The notes below the pieces were generated by a model, which made no database searches, was not told the DNA's origin, and saw only the letters and a list, made by a program, of their open reading frames with translations. The translations under genes and the position numbers were made by a program. Shown piece after piece: positions 11,813 through 23,046 of a DNA stretch of 64,000 nucleotides (its first letter is position 1; the number at the start of each line of letters is the position of its first letter). Source of the stretch: Solen grandis (Eukaryota; Mollusca; Bivalvia; Adapedonta; Solenidae); assembly GCA_021229015.1 (NCBI GenBank), contig CM037795.1, positions 11,028,035 to 11,092,034 of the forward strand, written 5' to 3'.

Positions 11813-12310
11813 TTTAGCTCTATTACCTTTTCTTAAATAACAATACCGCAGTTTTATCAATATTAACATGACTGCCCAAAAGCTTACAGTATTCAGACAT
11901 CTTTTTAATAAGATACTGTATGTCTTCGCGCGATTTTGAAAGTAAGAGAGTAATAGAATATTCACCACTAGATTTTACACAAGTTTTAACAGTCTTATAC
12001 ATTGATTGCAACATTTTAATGACTTTAGTAGAACACTATTCATATGTATTAATTTAACCCATAAAGCATTCCTATAAACCATATCAAATACTTTCTTAAA
12101 ATCAATAAAACAGCAGTATAAATTTCTTTTTTCGTAGTAAACAACTTTGTTTACAATTCTATTCAACAAAAAAATGCAATTAATTGTACTACGATTCTTC
12201 CTAACTGACAATCATTTGAAATACTGTTTTATCTGCCCATTAGTTAACCTCTTATTTAATATAAGGGAGAATATAATAGAGAAAATACTTGAAAGCACGC
12301 TATCCCTCTA
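11813..12310 (-). pseudogene. LINE reverse transcriptase fragment
   Basis: Read on the minus strand from about 12310 down, the segment gives SVLSSIFSIIFSLILNKRL, LSVRKNRSTINCIFLLNRIV, LYCCFIDFKKVFDMVYRN and, after a gap in frame, SREDIQYLIKKMSEYCKLLG. These are the motif 2-3 region and the segment after the catalytic FADD. The catalytic box itself appears to be deleted between 11975 and 12014. Both ends are truncated. Confidence 0.75.
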
Positions 12311-12376
12311 TAATTATTATTATTATAAAAATGATAATAAGCGCACAGAAATTATAAAGGATATACCATCTAGAGA

Positions 12377-12500
12377 CTAGGCACGCAGTTCGAGGAATCC
12401 AAAAATCGCACGTTTGAAGAAGGGCTTAATCAAGGGACCGATCTTGTAGCTCAAGTCATCGACGGTACTCAGTAAATCGCCACCTTTAGGAATCGTGAGA
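12377..12500 (-). CDS. Orphan terminal exon candidate, unknown gene
   Basis: On the minus strand a CA-rich tract ends in ACACACAG and is followed by a 124-bp open segment. It encodes LTIPKGGDLLSTVDDLSYKI, then GPLIKPFFKRAIFGFLELRA, and a TAG at 12377. The segment is less AT-rich than its surroundings and codon third positions look selected, with many C and G. I do not recognise a family. No upstream partner exon was found; the next minus-strand sequence is a GT microsatellite and a SINE. It could equally be a fragment carried by a mobile element. Confidence 0.3.
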
Positions 12501-12501
12501 C

Positions 12502-12540
<39 letters not shown>
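12496..12540. repeat. GT then AT microsatellite
   Basis: About sixteen GT dinucleotides run into a short AT run. Confidence 0.9.
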
Positions 12541-12542
<2 letters not shown>

Positions 12543-12566
12543 CTGTAAAATGATTATGACTTGACT

Positions 12567-12812
12567 ATTTTAGTTTACCGTCGCTTCGGCAATATTTCAG
12601 TCATATAGCGACGTCCAGCTAATTGCAGGTGGAGGAAGACCCCGAATGCACGGAGCCATCCAGGTAGAACCACGGACCTACCTACCACAAGCCAGCTGAA
12701 AGGCTTCCTCACATAAATCCGAATGACCCTGCCGGGATTAGAACCCACGCGGTGAGGGGCTGAGTGAGTGTTAAAGTCAGCGACTTTACCCTCTCGGCCA
12801 CGGAGGCCCAAA
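12567..12812 (-). repeat. tRNA-derived SINE, family B
   Basis: Reverse orientation copy of the family at 80-315. The tRNA-like head (GGCCGAGAGGGTAAAGTCGC, then GTGGGTTCTAATCC) is at 12812-12740. The body with CTTCCTCCACCTGCAATTAG and the end ATGACTGAAATATTGCC are clear. Confidence 0.8.
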
Positions 12813-13242
12813 TATGATAATCTTCTTTAACATACTATAGCACTGGACCACAGCGCCCCCTTCTCTGAGCAAGCGATATCGTTTCGCCTTTTAACACGGC
12901 AACGCGCCAAGCGTAACAACTCATATATGAGCCACCATAGTAATGCCTTGAATTTCTCGAGTCGACTGTGGCGATAGGGTACAAACGAAAAGGAGAGACA
13001 ATAGGAGAAACCAAATTGTGTAGTGGAATTAGGAATATAACTGGAAACACAAAGCTGTAAAGGTATGATGGACACATCTTAAACAATAACTGGATTTAGA
13101 ATCAAATGTTTTTTAAACGTAGACTTTGAAAAGAAACTCACAACAGTTACACTGAAAAATATTATTATTTTTCCGCAAACTAGGTGTGTGATGTTTATCA
13201 TTAAAGCAAAAAGTTTTATTGGGTTTGTACTGCTTTTTATGA

Positions 13243-13960
13243 TTAGGGCTTTCTGCCTCCAGCAGATAGACCTATTGGGTTTGTATTACGGTATTCTGCC
13301 TAGAGGGTTTTTAATTTTTTTCTTATTATTATTAGGTTTTCGCCCCTGCCAAAGGGCCAAAACCTATTGTTCTTCTTCTGTTGATTTATTAGGTTTTCGC
13401 ACTGCAATGCGGAAACCTTTTGTTCTTGTTCTGTTTTATTTCTTTTATTATTATTTTTCTAACCATTTTTTTTTGTGAACGGCAAATCTTCATGATCAGA
13501 AAAGCCACATTTATGAAATTTTAATCAGTTTTTACCACGTATTTGATGATGATTCTAACGCTGAGAAAATTTCCATTTATGTCTTGCTTTTCCCGCTAGG
13601 GGGCGTTTTGCATGAAATTTATTAATGGCTAATAACTCGGTAATTTGAGGTCCGATTCAAATGCGTTTTTTTTTTGCTGCATTCTGTTCCTTGTTAATAG
13701 CCAAATAGAATATGTTACGTTTCGAGGGTACGTGTGGCAGAAAGTTTTTGAGCTACGGCTACGACTTGTATACTTAACTGAACTATTTGCTGCAATGCTA
13801 GGTACCTAATGGTAAAATGTTACTGTTTTCTTTCTCATTTTGCCGCTAGGGGCGCTTTGTTAGAAATCATTCTTTTGCTTATAACTCATACTGTTGAAGT
13901 CTGATCAAAATGCGGTTTTTAGTTGTGTGTGACGTCAGCCACACCAACTATAGTACCTAC
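13243..13960 (+). repeat. Dispersed repeat R1 with hairpins and CTCF-like motifs
   Basis: The module AGGGCTTTCTGCCTC is followed by two AGGTTTTCGC hairpins (13334-13365 and 13391-13418), the phrase TTGTTCTTCTTCTG, a T-rich tract, then TTTGTGAACGGCAAAT, CCGCTAGGGGGCG at 13593 and a shortened CCGCTAGGGGCGC at 13843. The same order of parts builds the 25.7-33.1 kb block. It has no coding capacity. Confidence 0.75.
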
Positions 13961-15367
13961 ATTTCTGGAACCCCGTTTTCTACATACTCCTAAGTACGAT
14001 CAATATGATCGAACGATTGTATGTAACTCTATCACATATATATGCTAAGATACAGCAAAATGTTTAAAAATTAACGCTGTGTCAAGAATAAATGCGTACA
14101 AGCTACACAATCGTTTGTGAGATGAAAAAATCAAAGAACTTATTTTTCTATGCTGCTTTTGCGGATGAATATTGATTGTTTTGATCAGGTGAATGCCGAT
14201 AAAATAGAAATGTCGTCACTGTAACTGTTAAAATAAACAAACCATTTTGAGTTTTCATTCATCCCAATACACATTCATTTCACCTCATTAATACCTCATT
14301 AACGCTCTATTAGCGAGTGCACCACCCCTAATATCAACACTATGAAATATACAGGTGGTACGCTTCGTCCGAAAGTGGTACGTTCAGGCACTGGAACGCT
14401 TGTGCAATGGTACGCTTCGTCCCGCTACCGTCATCACTTGCAGTTTTTGTGATTCAATGCTGATTACATTTTATCCGGAGCTTATAATTTGCATAATTTT
14501 TTAGTAAAATGCACGTGGGCCTAAAAATAGACCCCCTTAAGATCGGTTAGCGCGAAAATATGTTGCATTTTCTAATTTCGGTTTCTGAATCGGTTCTGTT
14601 GAGGGGTTTGTGGACAAAATAAAGGAGAAAAAAAAGATGAACTGGAGAAAAGCACATTTCTGAATAATGGCGTAGAATACATCCTACTATACTGGGCTGT
14701 ATTGTAAGTACTATCTAAGTACATGGATACAAAGGACGATGATGATAACGGACGATGACTTCATCCATCATCTCCACCAGAAAAACACTTTGAACAGCCA
14801 AAAATAACTGATCTGCAGAGAAATACAAACGGTTCGTCAGAACATAAAGATGTATAAGATTAACAAAAAAGTCATGGAATCAACAAATGTGCCTTCAGCA
14901 CTGACATCTATTGTGGATTACAAAATAAGGTAGACCTATCTCTTCATATTCATGTATGCATACAATTATTTTTGTTTGATGACAGTGATTATTTACTTTT
15001 TTATGATAGTGATTTTTTTAAACATGAAGATCAAATAGACATCTAGTAATAGGTAGATGTTCCATTTAAACAAGACTTACTAAACATGAACACGCATATA
15101 AACTAACTGCTCACTGTGTCAGTCTTTTAAAAAGTGAAGAAAGTGAAAATGATATGATTTTGTACAAAATATGTCAATTAAATGAAGATTTGTTATTTAT
15201 CTTTTCAGATGTAGTTTGAAATATTCTTCCTGTGCTGACGGCGCTGGGAAAGCCTGATACAGATGGTATTCTTGGCGTGAATTTGTACAACGGGCTATTG
15301 ATAAGGCAAGTAACGATATATGGTGTTGCAGTATTGTTAATTCTTATGATATAAGATATGTAAAACT
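13961..15367. other. Intergenic stretch, little recognised
   Basis: Only a small direct repeat (GGTACGCTTCGTCC at about 14356 and 14411) stands out. No exon or element could be supported. Confidence 0.5.
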
Positions 15368-15658
15368 CTCCTTGGTGGTTAGAGCCTCTGCCTCAGGAGC
15401 AGGAAGTTGTGGGTTCGATCCCTGGCAGTGGCATACCAAATTCATAAAAAATAGTTCTGATATAGCTCCCTTGTATAGCTCAGCATATAAGAGTAGTTCC
15501 AGGTCTGATTGGCCCAGTGTCAGGATATTAAATGTAACTGGGTGTGTTATCATGCAACACGTCTACGGCGTGATACTGCAGTGTGGCAGCACTATATCTG
15601 TCTCAAGTAGACACGACTGAAATAATGTCAGTGGGACATTATACCCAACAAACAAACA
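15368..15658 (+). repeat. tRNA-derived SINE, family A, nearly full length
   Basis: This is the best copy of the family. The tRNA-like head (GGTGGTTAGAGCCTCTGCC, then GGGTTCGATCC) has both A- and B-box-like parts. The body has GTCTACGGCGTGATACTGC and the copy ends CCCAACAAACAAACATG. The head is promoter-like for RNA polymerase III, but nothing shows that it is active. Confidence 0.85.
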
Positions 15659-16054
15659 TGTAAAAAAAGTGTTCTATCTGCCAAAAGTCTTCAGATCTGG
15701 TCACACCTTTCCAATGTAGACAGTTTATAATTAAGCACCTAAATTTGATTGCTTGGAATGTAGGATCAGCACATTTTGGGATGATATATTCAATGAAAAA
15801 ATCAGTCTCAGATTTAATAAATATGAAAATAAATTTTGAAAATAAAGTTTTCAAGAAGTTTAATTCATCAGTAACCTTGGTAAAATTTGGGCTCAAGATG
15901 AGCTTTTGTGAGTATGAAATGTCAATCATTTGTCAGCATTTTGTTTCCAATGTTATATAGACAAATACTTCTGTTATGTGATTGGCATGTGCCAAGATTT
16001 TATTGTGTCCCCATTATTTCATGATATTGGATGTGATGAAAAGGAAAATGTGCA

Positions 16055-16165
16055 GTAGAAAAAAATGGACTCGAACCCGGGACCTCTTACTCATTGAAGA
16101 AATGCGGAGCTACCAGATCACTTACACTAAATCTCCTCACTGAAATGAGTTACTTATAGCCTGTA
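16055..16165 (-). repeat. tRNA-derived short repeat, family D, copy 1
   Basis: Minus strand: a tRNA-like phrase GGTCCCGGGTTCGAGTCC near 16075 with an AGATTTAGTGTAAGTGATCT-type leader. A second copy lies at 16535-16668 in the same orientation. Confidence 0.55.
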
Positions 16166-16534
16166 GCATACTATCCTCCCAATTCTGAATTCATCTTGAA
16201 TTTGTAGTACAGAAAACAATTTGCTGTGTTCCTGAACAACCAAAAGATCAGACATTCCAAAAAGTTAATAATATCAATGAAATGAAAGAAAAACGGTAAT
16301 GAAATCTAGTTGTTTGGGTTTGGTCCTTTGAACTTAATTTTTGTCCTGTGAATCTTGTAAAATTACAGGACAAAATGTCCTGTGATTCTGAAAAACTTTT
16401 CAGATTATCTGGAAGGCAGTACATACTGGAGAACTATACTGTCATGATCCCACATTGGGCCCCAAATGTAACCAGATGAGATTTTCTCGTGCTCCTATTA
16501 TATAATGTCATTGCACGTTTTATGTGTAACCAGA

Positions 16535-16668
16535 TGAGGAAAATGTGCAGTCAGATTGGGGCTCAAACCCAGGACCATATCTTGCTGACATGGCAAGTGC
16601 TCTACAGCCTTAGCTACCGGATCACTTACACAAATCTCTCACTGAAGGGTTACTTATAGGCTGTTACA
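16535..16668 (-). repeat. tRNA-derived short repeat, family D, copy 2
   Basis: Matches copy 1 through GATCACTTACAC and GAGTTACTTATAG-type segments, with a tRNA-like head ending GGTCCTGGGTTTGAGCC. The pair is about 480 bp apart, so it may be a local duplication. Confidence 0.55.
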
Positions 16669-17354
16669 GATAATGCAAAATAGACTTGATGCATTTTCTC
16701 CAAATTCATTGTTCTTTTTTTTGTATTTCAGTGGGGGTTCTACCAAATGATACCACAGGTGAATGAAGAATGTATGCCAAGCTTCATGTGCCCAACAAAA
16801 CTCCAGTAACCTCCACACAGGTTTGAATGACTTGTGGCAGAATCCTCTTGACATCTTCTACTCAACAGATGACATTTGTATTATAAAAAGTCCCAAGGAA
16901 GTTACTTACTGAATGAAATGAATAACATTTCAGTGACTGCTGCCTTGTCAAAGAGCTATACTAATCACTGTGTGAGACACATTTTGATATCTCCATGGGA
17001 TAGTGCTAGTTTTGAACAAAAAAAAACATTAAAAAGAATTATCATCTCTGCATCTCTGCCAAATAAGAAAGTATCTCTAAGCGATGCATTTTCACCATTA
17101 ACAATACTGAAACTATAGTGTTGATCACACTCTAAAGTGTAGAATTGCAATGATATTGTTCATACTTTAACTCGTGCACGATTAATTTTGTGCGAAAAAG
17201 CAAACTTCACGAATAGAATAGTGTGGCACCAGAGTAACTTTACTTTTTTACAAATTATCATTACTATTTCCAAATAGTTTTTAGCTGGACTATTCGAAGA
17301 ATATGAGAACTATTGTAGTCATCCTTGCATTGGCGTTGGCGTTGCAGCCTTTGA

Positions 17355-17700
17355 TTTAAAGTTTTGCGTGCAAGTACTAGCAACCTTATATCTCTATAAC
17401 CATGCATGGTATTGACTTGAAAGTTTATGAATATGTTCAGGGGCATCACACAACCAAGATAGACATCTTTTGACTGAATGTAATATAAATTATGGCCCCT
17501 TTTTAACTTAGAAATTTTGTTTAAAGTTTTGCATGCAATAGGACATTCGGTTAAAGTTTTGCATGGAAGCTTCTATCCAGCTTGTATCTCAATAACCATT
17601 TGTGGTATTGACTTGAAAGTTTATGAATATGTTTTTGGTCATCACACAACCCATGTAGATAACTCTTGATGGAATATAGTAGAAGTTATAGCTCGATTAA
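17355..17700 (+). repeat. Two-copy tandem repeat, ~196-bp period
   Basis: The shared phrase TATTGACTTGAAAGTTTATG starts near 17410 and 17606, each followed by CATCACACAACC. A relative phrase occurs near 6429. It belongs to a dispersed non-coding family. Confidence 0.7.
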
Positions 17701-19200
17701 ACTCTCTACATGCATTACAAATCACTTCAGAAGGTTAAATCATGCATATTTATATCATTTTCAGACTTCTTTTTCGTTTATCTGAAGAATACGAACTTCG
17801 CGCTGCTGACAGTGAGAAGAAATAGCTCCAGCAGCGCGAGTATGTGATAAAAATCCATCTCGCTTAAACTCTCAAAATGCATTTAAAATCACTTCAGAGG
17901 GTTAAATAATACATGTTTATATCATTTTCAGACTTCATTTTCGTTTATATTATTATATCGATTTTTCTCTCTGCTTCGCGCTGCTGCGCTGCTGGAGCTG
18001 TCAGTAGCGCGAAGTTCTTATTCTCCAGATAAACGAAAAAGAAGTCTATGTATATGTATGATTTAACATTCTTAAGTGATTTTTAATGCATTTTGAGAGT
18101 TTTACCGAGATCGATTTTTCTCTTTATGATTCGCGCTGCTGCGCTGCTGGTGCTATTTCATCCCGTAGTCAGCAGCGCGAAGTTCTCATTCTTCAAATTA
18201 ACGGAAATGATGTCTGAAAATGATATCAATGTGTTAGATTTAGCCTTCTGCAGTGATTTTGAATGCATTTTGAGAGTTTGAGCGAGATCGATTTTTCTCT
18301 CTTCTTCGCGCTGCTGGAGCTATTTCATCCCGTAGTCAGCAGCGCGAAGTTCTAATTCTTCAAATAAACGAAAATGAAGTCTGAAAATAATATCAATATG
18401 TTGGATTTAGCCTACTGCAGTGAATTTAAATGCATTTTGAGAGTTTAAGCGAGATCGATTTTTCTCTCTGCTTCGCGCTGCTGCGCTGCTGGGGCTATTT
18501 CATCCCGTAGTCAGGAGCGCGAAGTTCTCATTCTTCAAATAAACGAAAATTAAATCTGAAAATAATATCAATATGTTAGATTTAGCCTGCTGCAGTGATT
18601 TTGAATGCATTTTGAGAGTTTAAGCGAGATCGATTTTTCTCTCTGCTTCGCGCTGCTGGAGCTATTTCATCCCGTAGTCAGCAGCGCGAAGTTCTAATTC
18701 TTCAAATAAACGAAAATAAAGTCTGAAAATAATATCAATATGTTGGATTTAGCCATCTGCAGCGATTTTGAATGCATTTTGAGAGTTAAAGCGAGATCAA
18801 TTTTTATCACATTTCGCGCTGCTAGAGCTATTTCTTCTCAGTCAGCAGCGCGAAGTTCTTATTCTCCAGACAAACGAAAATGAAGTCGGAAAATGATATA
18901 AATATGTATTATTTAACCTTCTGAAGTGATTTTAAATGCATTTTGAGAGTTTAAGCGAGATCGATGTTTCTCTCTGTTTCGCGCTGCTGCGCTGCTGGGG
19001 CTATTTCTTCCCGCAGTCAGCAGCGCGAAGTTCTAATTCTTCAAATAAACGAAAATGAAGTCTGAAAATTATATCAATATGTTAGATTTTGCCTTCTGCT
19101 ATCGTTTAGACTTCTGAATTGATTTAAATGCATGTTTGAGAGTTTAAGCGAGATTAATTTTTCTCCCAGCTCCGCTCCTGTATATATCTCGCGTCTTTTT
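17694..19200. repeat. Hairpin-bearing tandem array, ~170-bp units, head to head
   Basis: About nine units share GCATTTTGAGAGTTTAAGCG, GATCGATTTTTCTCTCTGCT and ATAAACGAAAATGAAGTCTG. Most units hold a strong inverted repeat (TTCGCGCTGCTG against CAGCAGCGCGAA) enclosing about 30 bp with GAGCTATTTCATCCCG. The first two units (to about 17960) are in reverse orientation and the rest forward, so the array has an internal inversion point near 17950. The last unit near 19140-19190 is degenerate. It has no open frame of interest. Confidence 0.85.
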
Positions 19201-19354
19201 TTCATAAATAAGCTAAAATGATTTCTGAAATTGAAAGAAATCTGCTCTTTTTTGCTCTCAAGAATGAGTACACATGCATTTTTCATTTAAATAAAAGCGG
19301 GATCGATTTTTTTCTTCGTTTTGCATTCCTGGGATTGGACTTCTTGCAGTCATT

Positions 19355-19655
19355 AGCTAGCTTGCTGCGCTGCTGGGCTGCCAACTACACGCTGCCTGGC
19401 TGCTGTGCTGCTAAGTTGTCAACTCACGCTGCCAGGCTGCTGCGTTGCTGAACAGCCAACTTCACGCTGCCCGGCTGCTACGCTGCTGTCTGCCAGCTTC
19501 ACGCTGCCAGGCTGCTGCGCTGCTGGGCTGCCAACTTCACGCTGCCCGGCTGCTGCGCTGCTGAACTGCCAACTTCACGCTGCCACGCTGCTGCGCTGCT
19601 GGCTGTCAAGTTCACGCTGCCAGGCTGCTGCGCTGCTGAGCTGCCAACTTTATGG
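19355..19655 (+). repeat. CTG-rich minisatellite, ~40-48-bp units
   Basis: About seven units of the form CCAACTTCACGCTGCC plus GGCTGCTGCGCTGCTG. It follows directly on the hairpin array and shares its GCTGCTGCGCTGCTG core, so it may have grown out of it. Open frames here are low-complexity artefacts. Confidence 0.8.
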
Positions 19656-19902
19656 ACATGTCTACTTGAGACAGATATAGTGCTGCCACACTGCCGTAGA
19701 CATGTGGCATGATACCACACCCAGTCACATTATCCTAACACCGGACCAACGAGTCCTGCAATTACCCTTATATGCTGAGCGCCAAGCAAGGGAGCTATAA
19801 AAGTACCATATTTTTACGACTTTGGAATGTCGCAGCCGGGGACCGAACCCACGACCTCCCGCTCCCGAGGCTGACGCTCTAACCACTCGGCCACCGGGGG
19901 TG
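19655..19902 (-). repeat. tRNA-derived SINE, family A
   Basis: Minus strand copy with a well-kept head (GGTGGCCGAGTGGTTAGAGC, then GTGGGTTCGGTCC at about 19895-19840) and body through GGTATCATGCCACATGTC. The 3' end near 19655 abuts the minisatellite. Confidence 0.85.
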
Positions 19903-20410
19903 GTAAATATATATATGATATTATGGATATTAACACTCACCTATACACAAAACGTACTTCGTATTGGAGTGATTAATATTAGTTTCCATTATTTTACACT
20001 CTTTAACATTAACTGGAGTAAACATGATCAAATTGCACATATGCATCCCCAAACAAATATTTATACTCTCAAGTCTACAACTGTGGTCCTGTAGACCAAA
20101 TTGGGGTATATTATGAATTAAAGATAACAAAGGTATGGCTCTTCTGTTGTGAAATACGTCCCTAAATACTCGAATATGAAAGACATATATGTGTATGTGT
20201 GATTGTTTATATTCATAATACATATACACTTAGACGAATCCAACCTTGTCGCGACATGTGTCGCCGAAAGGTCGTAACGATGTAACCCAAAGGTTGGATT
20301 TGTCTAAATATATATATGATATTATGAATATTAACATTCACACACAAAATGAACTTCTTATTGGAGTGATTAATATCATTAGTTTCCTTTATTTTACACC
20401 TTTTTCTACT
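19903..20410. repeat. ~105-bp direct duplication flanking a short MITE
   Basis: The segments at about 19905-20005 and 20305-20405 match through ATATATATGATATTATG, TTGGAGTGATTAATAT and TAGTTTCC. Between them lies unique sequence and the small inverted-repeat element at 20231-20306. Confidence 0.7.
20231..20306. mobile_element. 76-bp inverted-repeat MITE-like element
   Basis: Terminal arms TAGACGAATCCAACCT and AGGTTGGATTTGTCTA are inverted repeats of 16 bp with one mismatch. The core includes GTCGCGACATGTGTCGCC. No clear target duplication was found. Confidence 0.55.
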
Positions 20411-20689
20411 ATACCTGTACATTAGAATTAGGTGTGAACTGGTGCGTTTTTCCTTGGTTTACTAGTAGTAGCATTTCTTCGGACCGAGATGCGAGCCTCA
20501 GTCTCCCAGGAGACAACCATACCGCTCTATCGACTATGTTACTAATAGACATGTTAAACAATGTTCGAAGTGCGGGGTTTGGACATCTGACTATGAATGA
20601 TGGCTGTTCCAAGTTTTTACTACAATGCAACTTTGAATTCTGCATGTCTAACGTATTGTTATATTATTCTCATTGAAAACCTGGTAATT

Positions 20690-21010
20690 AAATTATGGAG
20701 TTTAGACCGATGCCGACTTCATAAACCCATATTCCGAACCCCGTTAAACAAGAAACCTGGTGTTGCACGCAACACATGAGTCTCCTACCGGTGACGTGCA
20801 TATTTTTTCTGTTACCATAGCAACCATAATTTTGGTCCGAGAAAAAAACCCAAAGAGGCGTGTTTAATCATATACCACGTTTCATAATATTATCCTTAAC
20901 GGTTTTTAAGTTACCGCGGGATCCAGATTTCCGGACATCCGGACGTACGGACGGACGGACAGACAGACAGCGATACAGACGGAGGGCAAACCTAAAGTCC
21001 CCTCCGGTGT
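20690..21010 (+). repeat. Dispersed non-coding repeat ending in a GGAC/AGAC microsatellite
   Basis: The sequence ends CCGCGGGATCCAGATTTCCG, then a GGAC/AGAC run at about 20937-20970, then AAAGTCCCCTCCGGTG. The pairing of this microsatellite with a dispersed body resembles the 3' end of the repeat at 6046-6760. It is probably a non-autonomous element. Confidence 0.5.
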
Positions 21011-21400
21011 AAACATCGGTAGAGGAAAAACAAGCCTATATTAATTGGACAGTTGCACTATATGTCTTACTGACACATTGCAAAATGCAATTATATATAA
21101 TAATATATATAAATACACACGCATTGCAATCTTTCGGCTACAGTCTCCCAAACGTTGCAGTTTTTCATGAACAACTAGTGCTTTACCTTTAGGCGACAGC
21201 GAAAAAATGTATATTTTTTATGACATGTATTTTTGACCGAATCTATAAGGATATATGTTTAATGTTTAATAACACTTAACAAGGCATATTTAGTGAAAGA
21301 ATGCATGTAATGCATAGTTGTGAGGTTTTATTTCATATCTACAAAAATGTCTCCCAAAGGTTGTTCATATACGCAAAGTACACCAAAGGTACAATTTGTG

Positions 21401-21436
<36 letters not shown>
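21401..21436. repeat. AT microsatellite
   Basis: Pure TA run inside AT-rich unique sequence. Confidence 0.9.
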
Positions 21437-21438
<2 letters not shown>

Positions 21439-21624
21439 TCCATGTTTCTGATAGAGATTGTCGTATATTATTGCTTGGGTTAGGGATTTTTGGTCATCTC
21501 ATCTTACTCATTTGGTGATAGTTAGGGGACAGTAGCTCTTGACTGTGCTCTGGACAGGTCATATTTCCATGTCTCTGGTAGATCTGTCCCGCCAAGAAAA
21601 ACATTTGTTGGTCCATGTTTGCAG

Positions 21625-21893
21625 CCATAATGTTTGTCTACTTGAAACAGGTATAGTTCACACACAGCCACACAGCAGTATCACGCCGTAGACATGTGGC
21701 ATGATATCACACCCAGTCACATTACCCTGACACCGGGGCAGCTTGACCTGGAACCACCCTTTTATGCTGAGCGCTAAGCAGCCGAACTATACCAGTACCA
21801 TATTTTAAGACTTTGGTATGTCGTAGTCTAGGACCGAACCCAAGACCTCCTGCTCCCGAGGCGGACGCTCTTACCATTTGGTCACAGGGAACG
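21625..21893 (-). repeat. tRNA-derived SINE, family A
   Basis: Minus strand copy. The tRNA-like head is near 21890-21835 (GTGACCAAATGGTAAGAGCG, then TTGGGTTCGGTCC), and the body includes GTGGCATGATATCACACCC on the plus strand. The central part is intact. Confidence 0.8.
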
Positions 21894-22429
21894 GCACTTT
21901 TAAGGAAGTTGTAATGATTATATTGTATATGGAATAAAGCTATATACGGATTATTTCTATTGACGATTTTGCATGTGTAGCTATTGTCGACTCCGTTTGC
22001 CCGATTATATACAAATAATTTGATTCAAACACACATGCATGTGTTTTATTACCGTTTATATAATAATTTACAACATTGAATATATATTAAAAATAAGCAA
22101 ACAGGTTTGACCTCTATTTCTTGCAACTTCAGCATCGGCCACTCCTCAGAAGTATTTGTACAGTTTTAATGTTGAACATAAAACCAAATAAAGGTAAGGA
22201 ATATAACAAATACAAGTTGATCTAAGACAAGGCATATACATGTATATTTATCCGGTTGCACTTAAAATGATATCGGTAATAATGAAATGTGAAAAGACAA
22301 AACTTATCATTTTAACGGGTTAATTCAATCAATTATGAAATAATGTCCGATGAGTGTTAGGTTTTGTCTTTTTTATAGATTTCATTCGTTGGTTTTAAAC
22401 TAACCAATCTCATTAAATTATGACAATTG

Positions 22430-22520
22430 TCCATCAAGTGATCGTGGAAATTTCAATAGTAATTGCAAGCCTTTGTTGACTCCAAGTCAATGGATGCTTG
22501 TATCTGCACTAAAGTCTTTT
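22430..22520 (+). repeat. Upstream segment duplicated at 51.8 kb
   Basis: GTCCATCAAGTGATCGTGG and ACTCCAAGTCAATGGATGCT here match GTCCATCAAGTGATCGTTGG and ACTCCAAGTCAACGGATGCT at 51812-51903. It lies about 300-400 bp before the first coding exon of the sulfotransferase gene, so it could be part of its promoter or 5'UTR. A plain dispersed repeat is the alternative. Confidence 0.6.
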
Positions 22521-22634
22521 AAAGGACCAGGATTCTCATATAATGCTGGGTAGATTACATTACTGTCTACCTTTCATTAAAGCTACGATATCCAAACATT
22601 TCTCTTACAGTTGGGACGTATCCTTCGTTCGTGG

Positions 22635-22790
22635 AAAACAATGATAAGTAAGTAAGTAATAGTTTATTGCTATATGGCCACCGGCCCTTGCATTCATAAC
22701 ATACAATACATCAAACATGGCTAACATTTCATTTATCGAACACTCATACATAATACAGGTCAAGTTTGCAGATAATGTATAACCTTGTTT
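22635..22790 (-). repeat. 3' end of a retroelement with a TTAC tail
   Basis: Read on the minus strand, the sequence ends GGTGGCCATATAGCAATAAA followed by CTATTACTTACTTACTTA. An AATAAA close to a short tandem tail is typical of non-LTR element 3' ends. The open frame on this strand has no recognised domain. Confidence 0.45.
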
Positions 22791-22814
22791 ATAATACAAA
22801 CTTTTTTTATTCAG

Positions 22815-23046
22815 AAAAAAATCAACCATGGTCCAAAAACACTGTCAGAGATTGTTTGTTGCGACCTCTGTCGGTATGGTGTTGGTCGTGAGTTACCTCA
22901 TAATTTCGGGTGACTCTTGGTTTGTCCGACCAGTGGGTGAAGAATTAATTGGAGTAGGAAACGAAGAGTACATATCTGTAGAGACAATGGCTAGACAGCG
23001 AAACCAGTCCGAGTTACCTCTTGCTTTGAGAAGGTTTTTACAGATG
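22815..23046 (+). CDS. Sulfotransferase exon 1 (signal anchor)
   Basis: The ATG at 22828 has a good context (ATCAACCATGG). A TTTTTTTATTCAG just before 22815 looks like an acceptor, so a 5'UTR exon may exist further upstream. The exon codes 73 residues with a hydrophobic run LFVATSVGMVLVVSYLIIS and ends CAGATG before GTAAGA, in phase 0. It joins in frame to the exon at 34552. Confidence 0.75.

Noticed and set aside
15372..15430. tRNA-like sequence with A and B boxes
   Set aside because: It is the head of a SINE family with about ten copies here and cannot form a complete cloverleaf as a tRNA gene.
19218..19680. Cysteine- and leucine-rich open frames
   Set aside because: They are translations of the CTG-rich minisatellite, not secreted cysteine-rich proteins.
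20450..20600. Minus-strand tRNA-like phrase (GATAGAGCGGTATGGTTGTC)
   Set aside because: It looks like another degenerate SINE head, but no second copy in the window confirms it and it does not fold as a tRNA.
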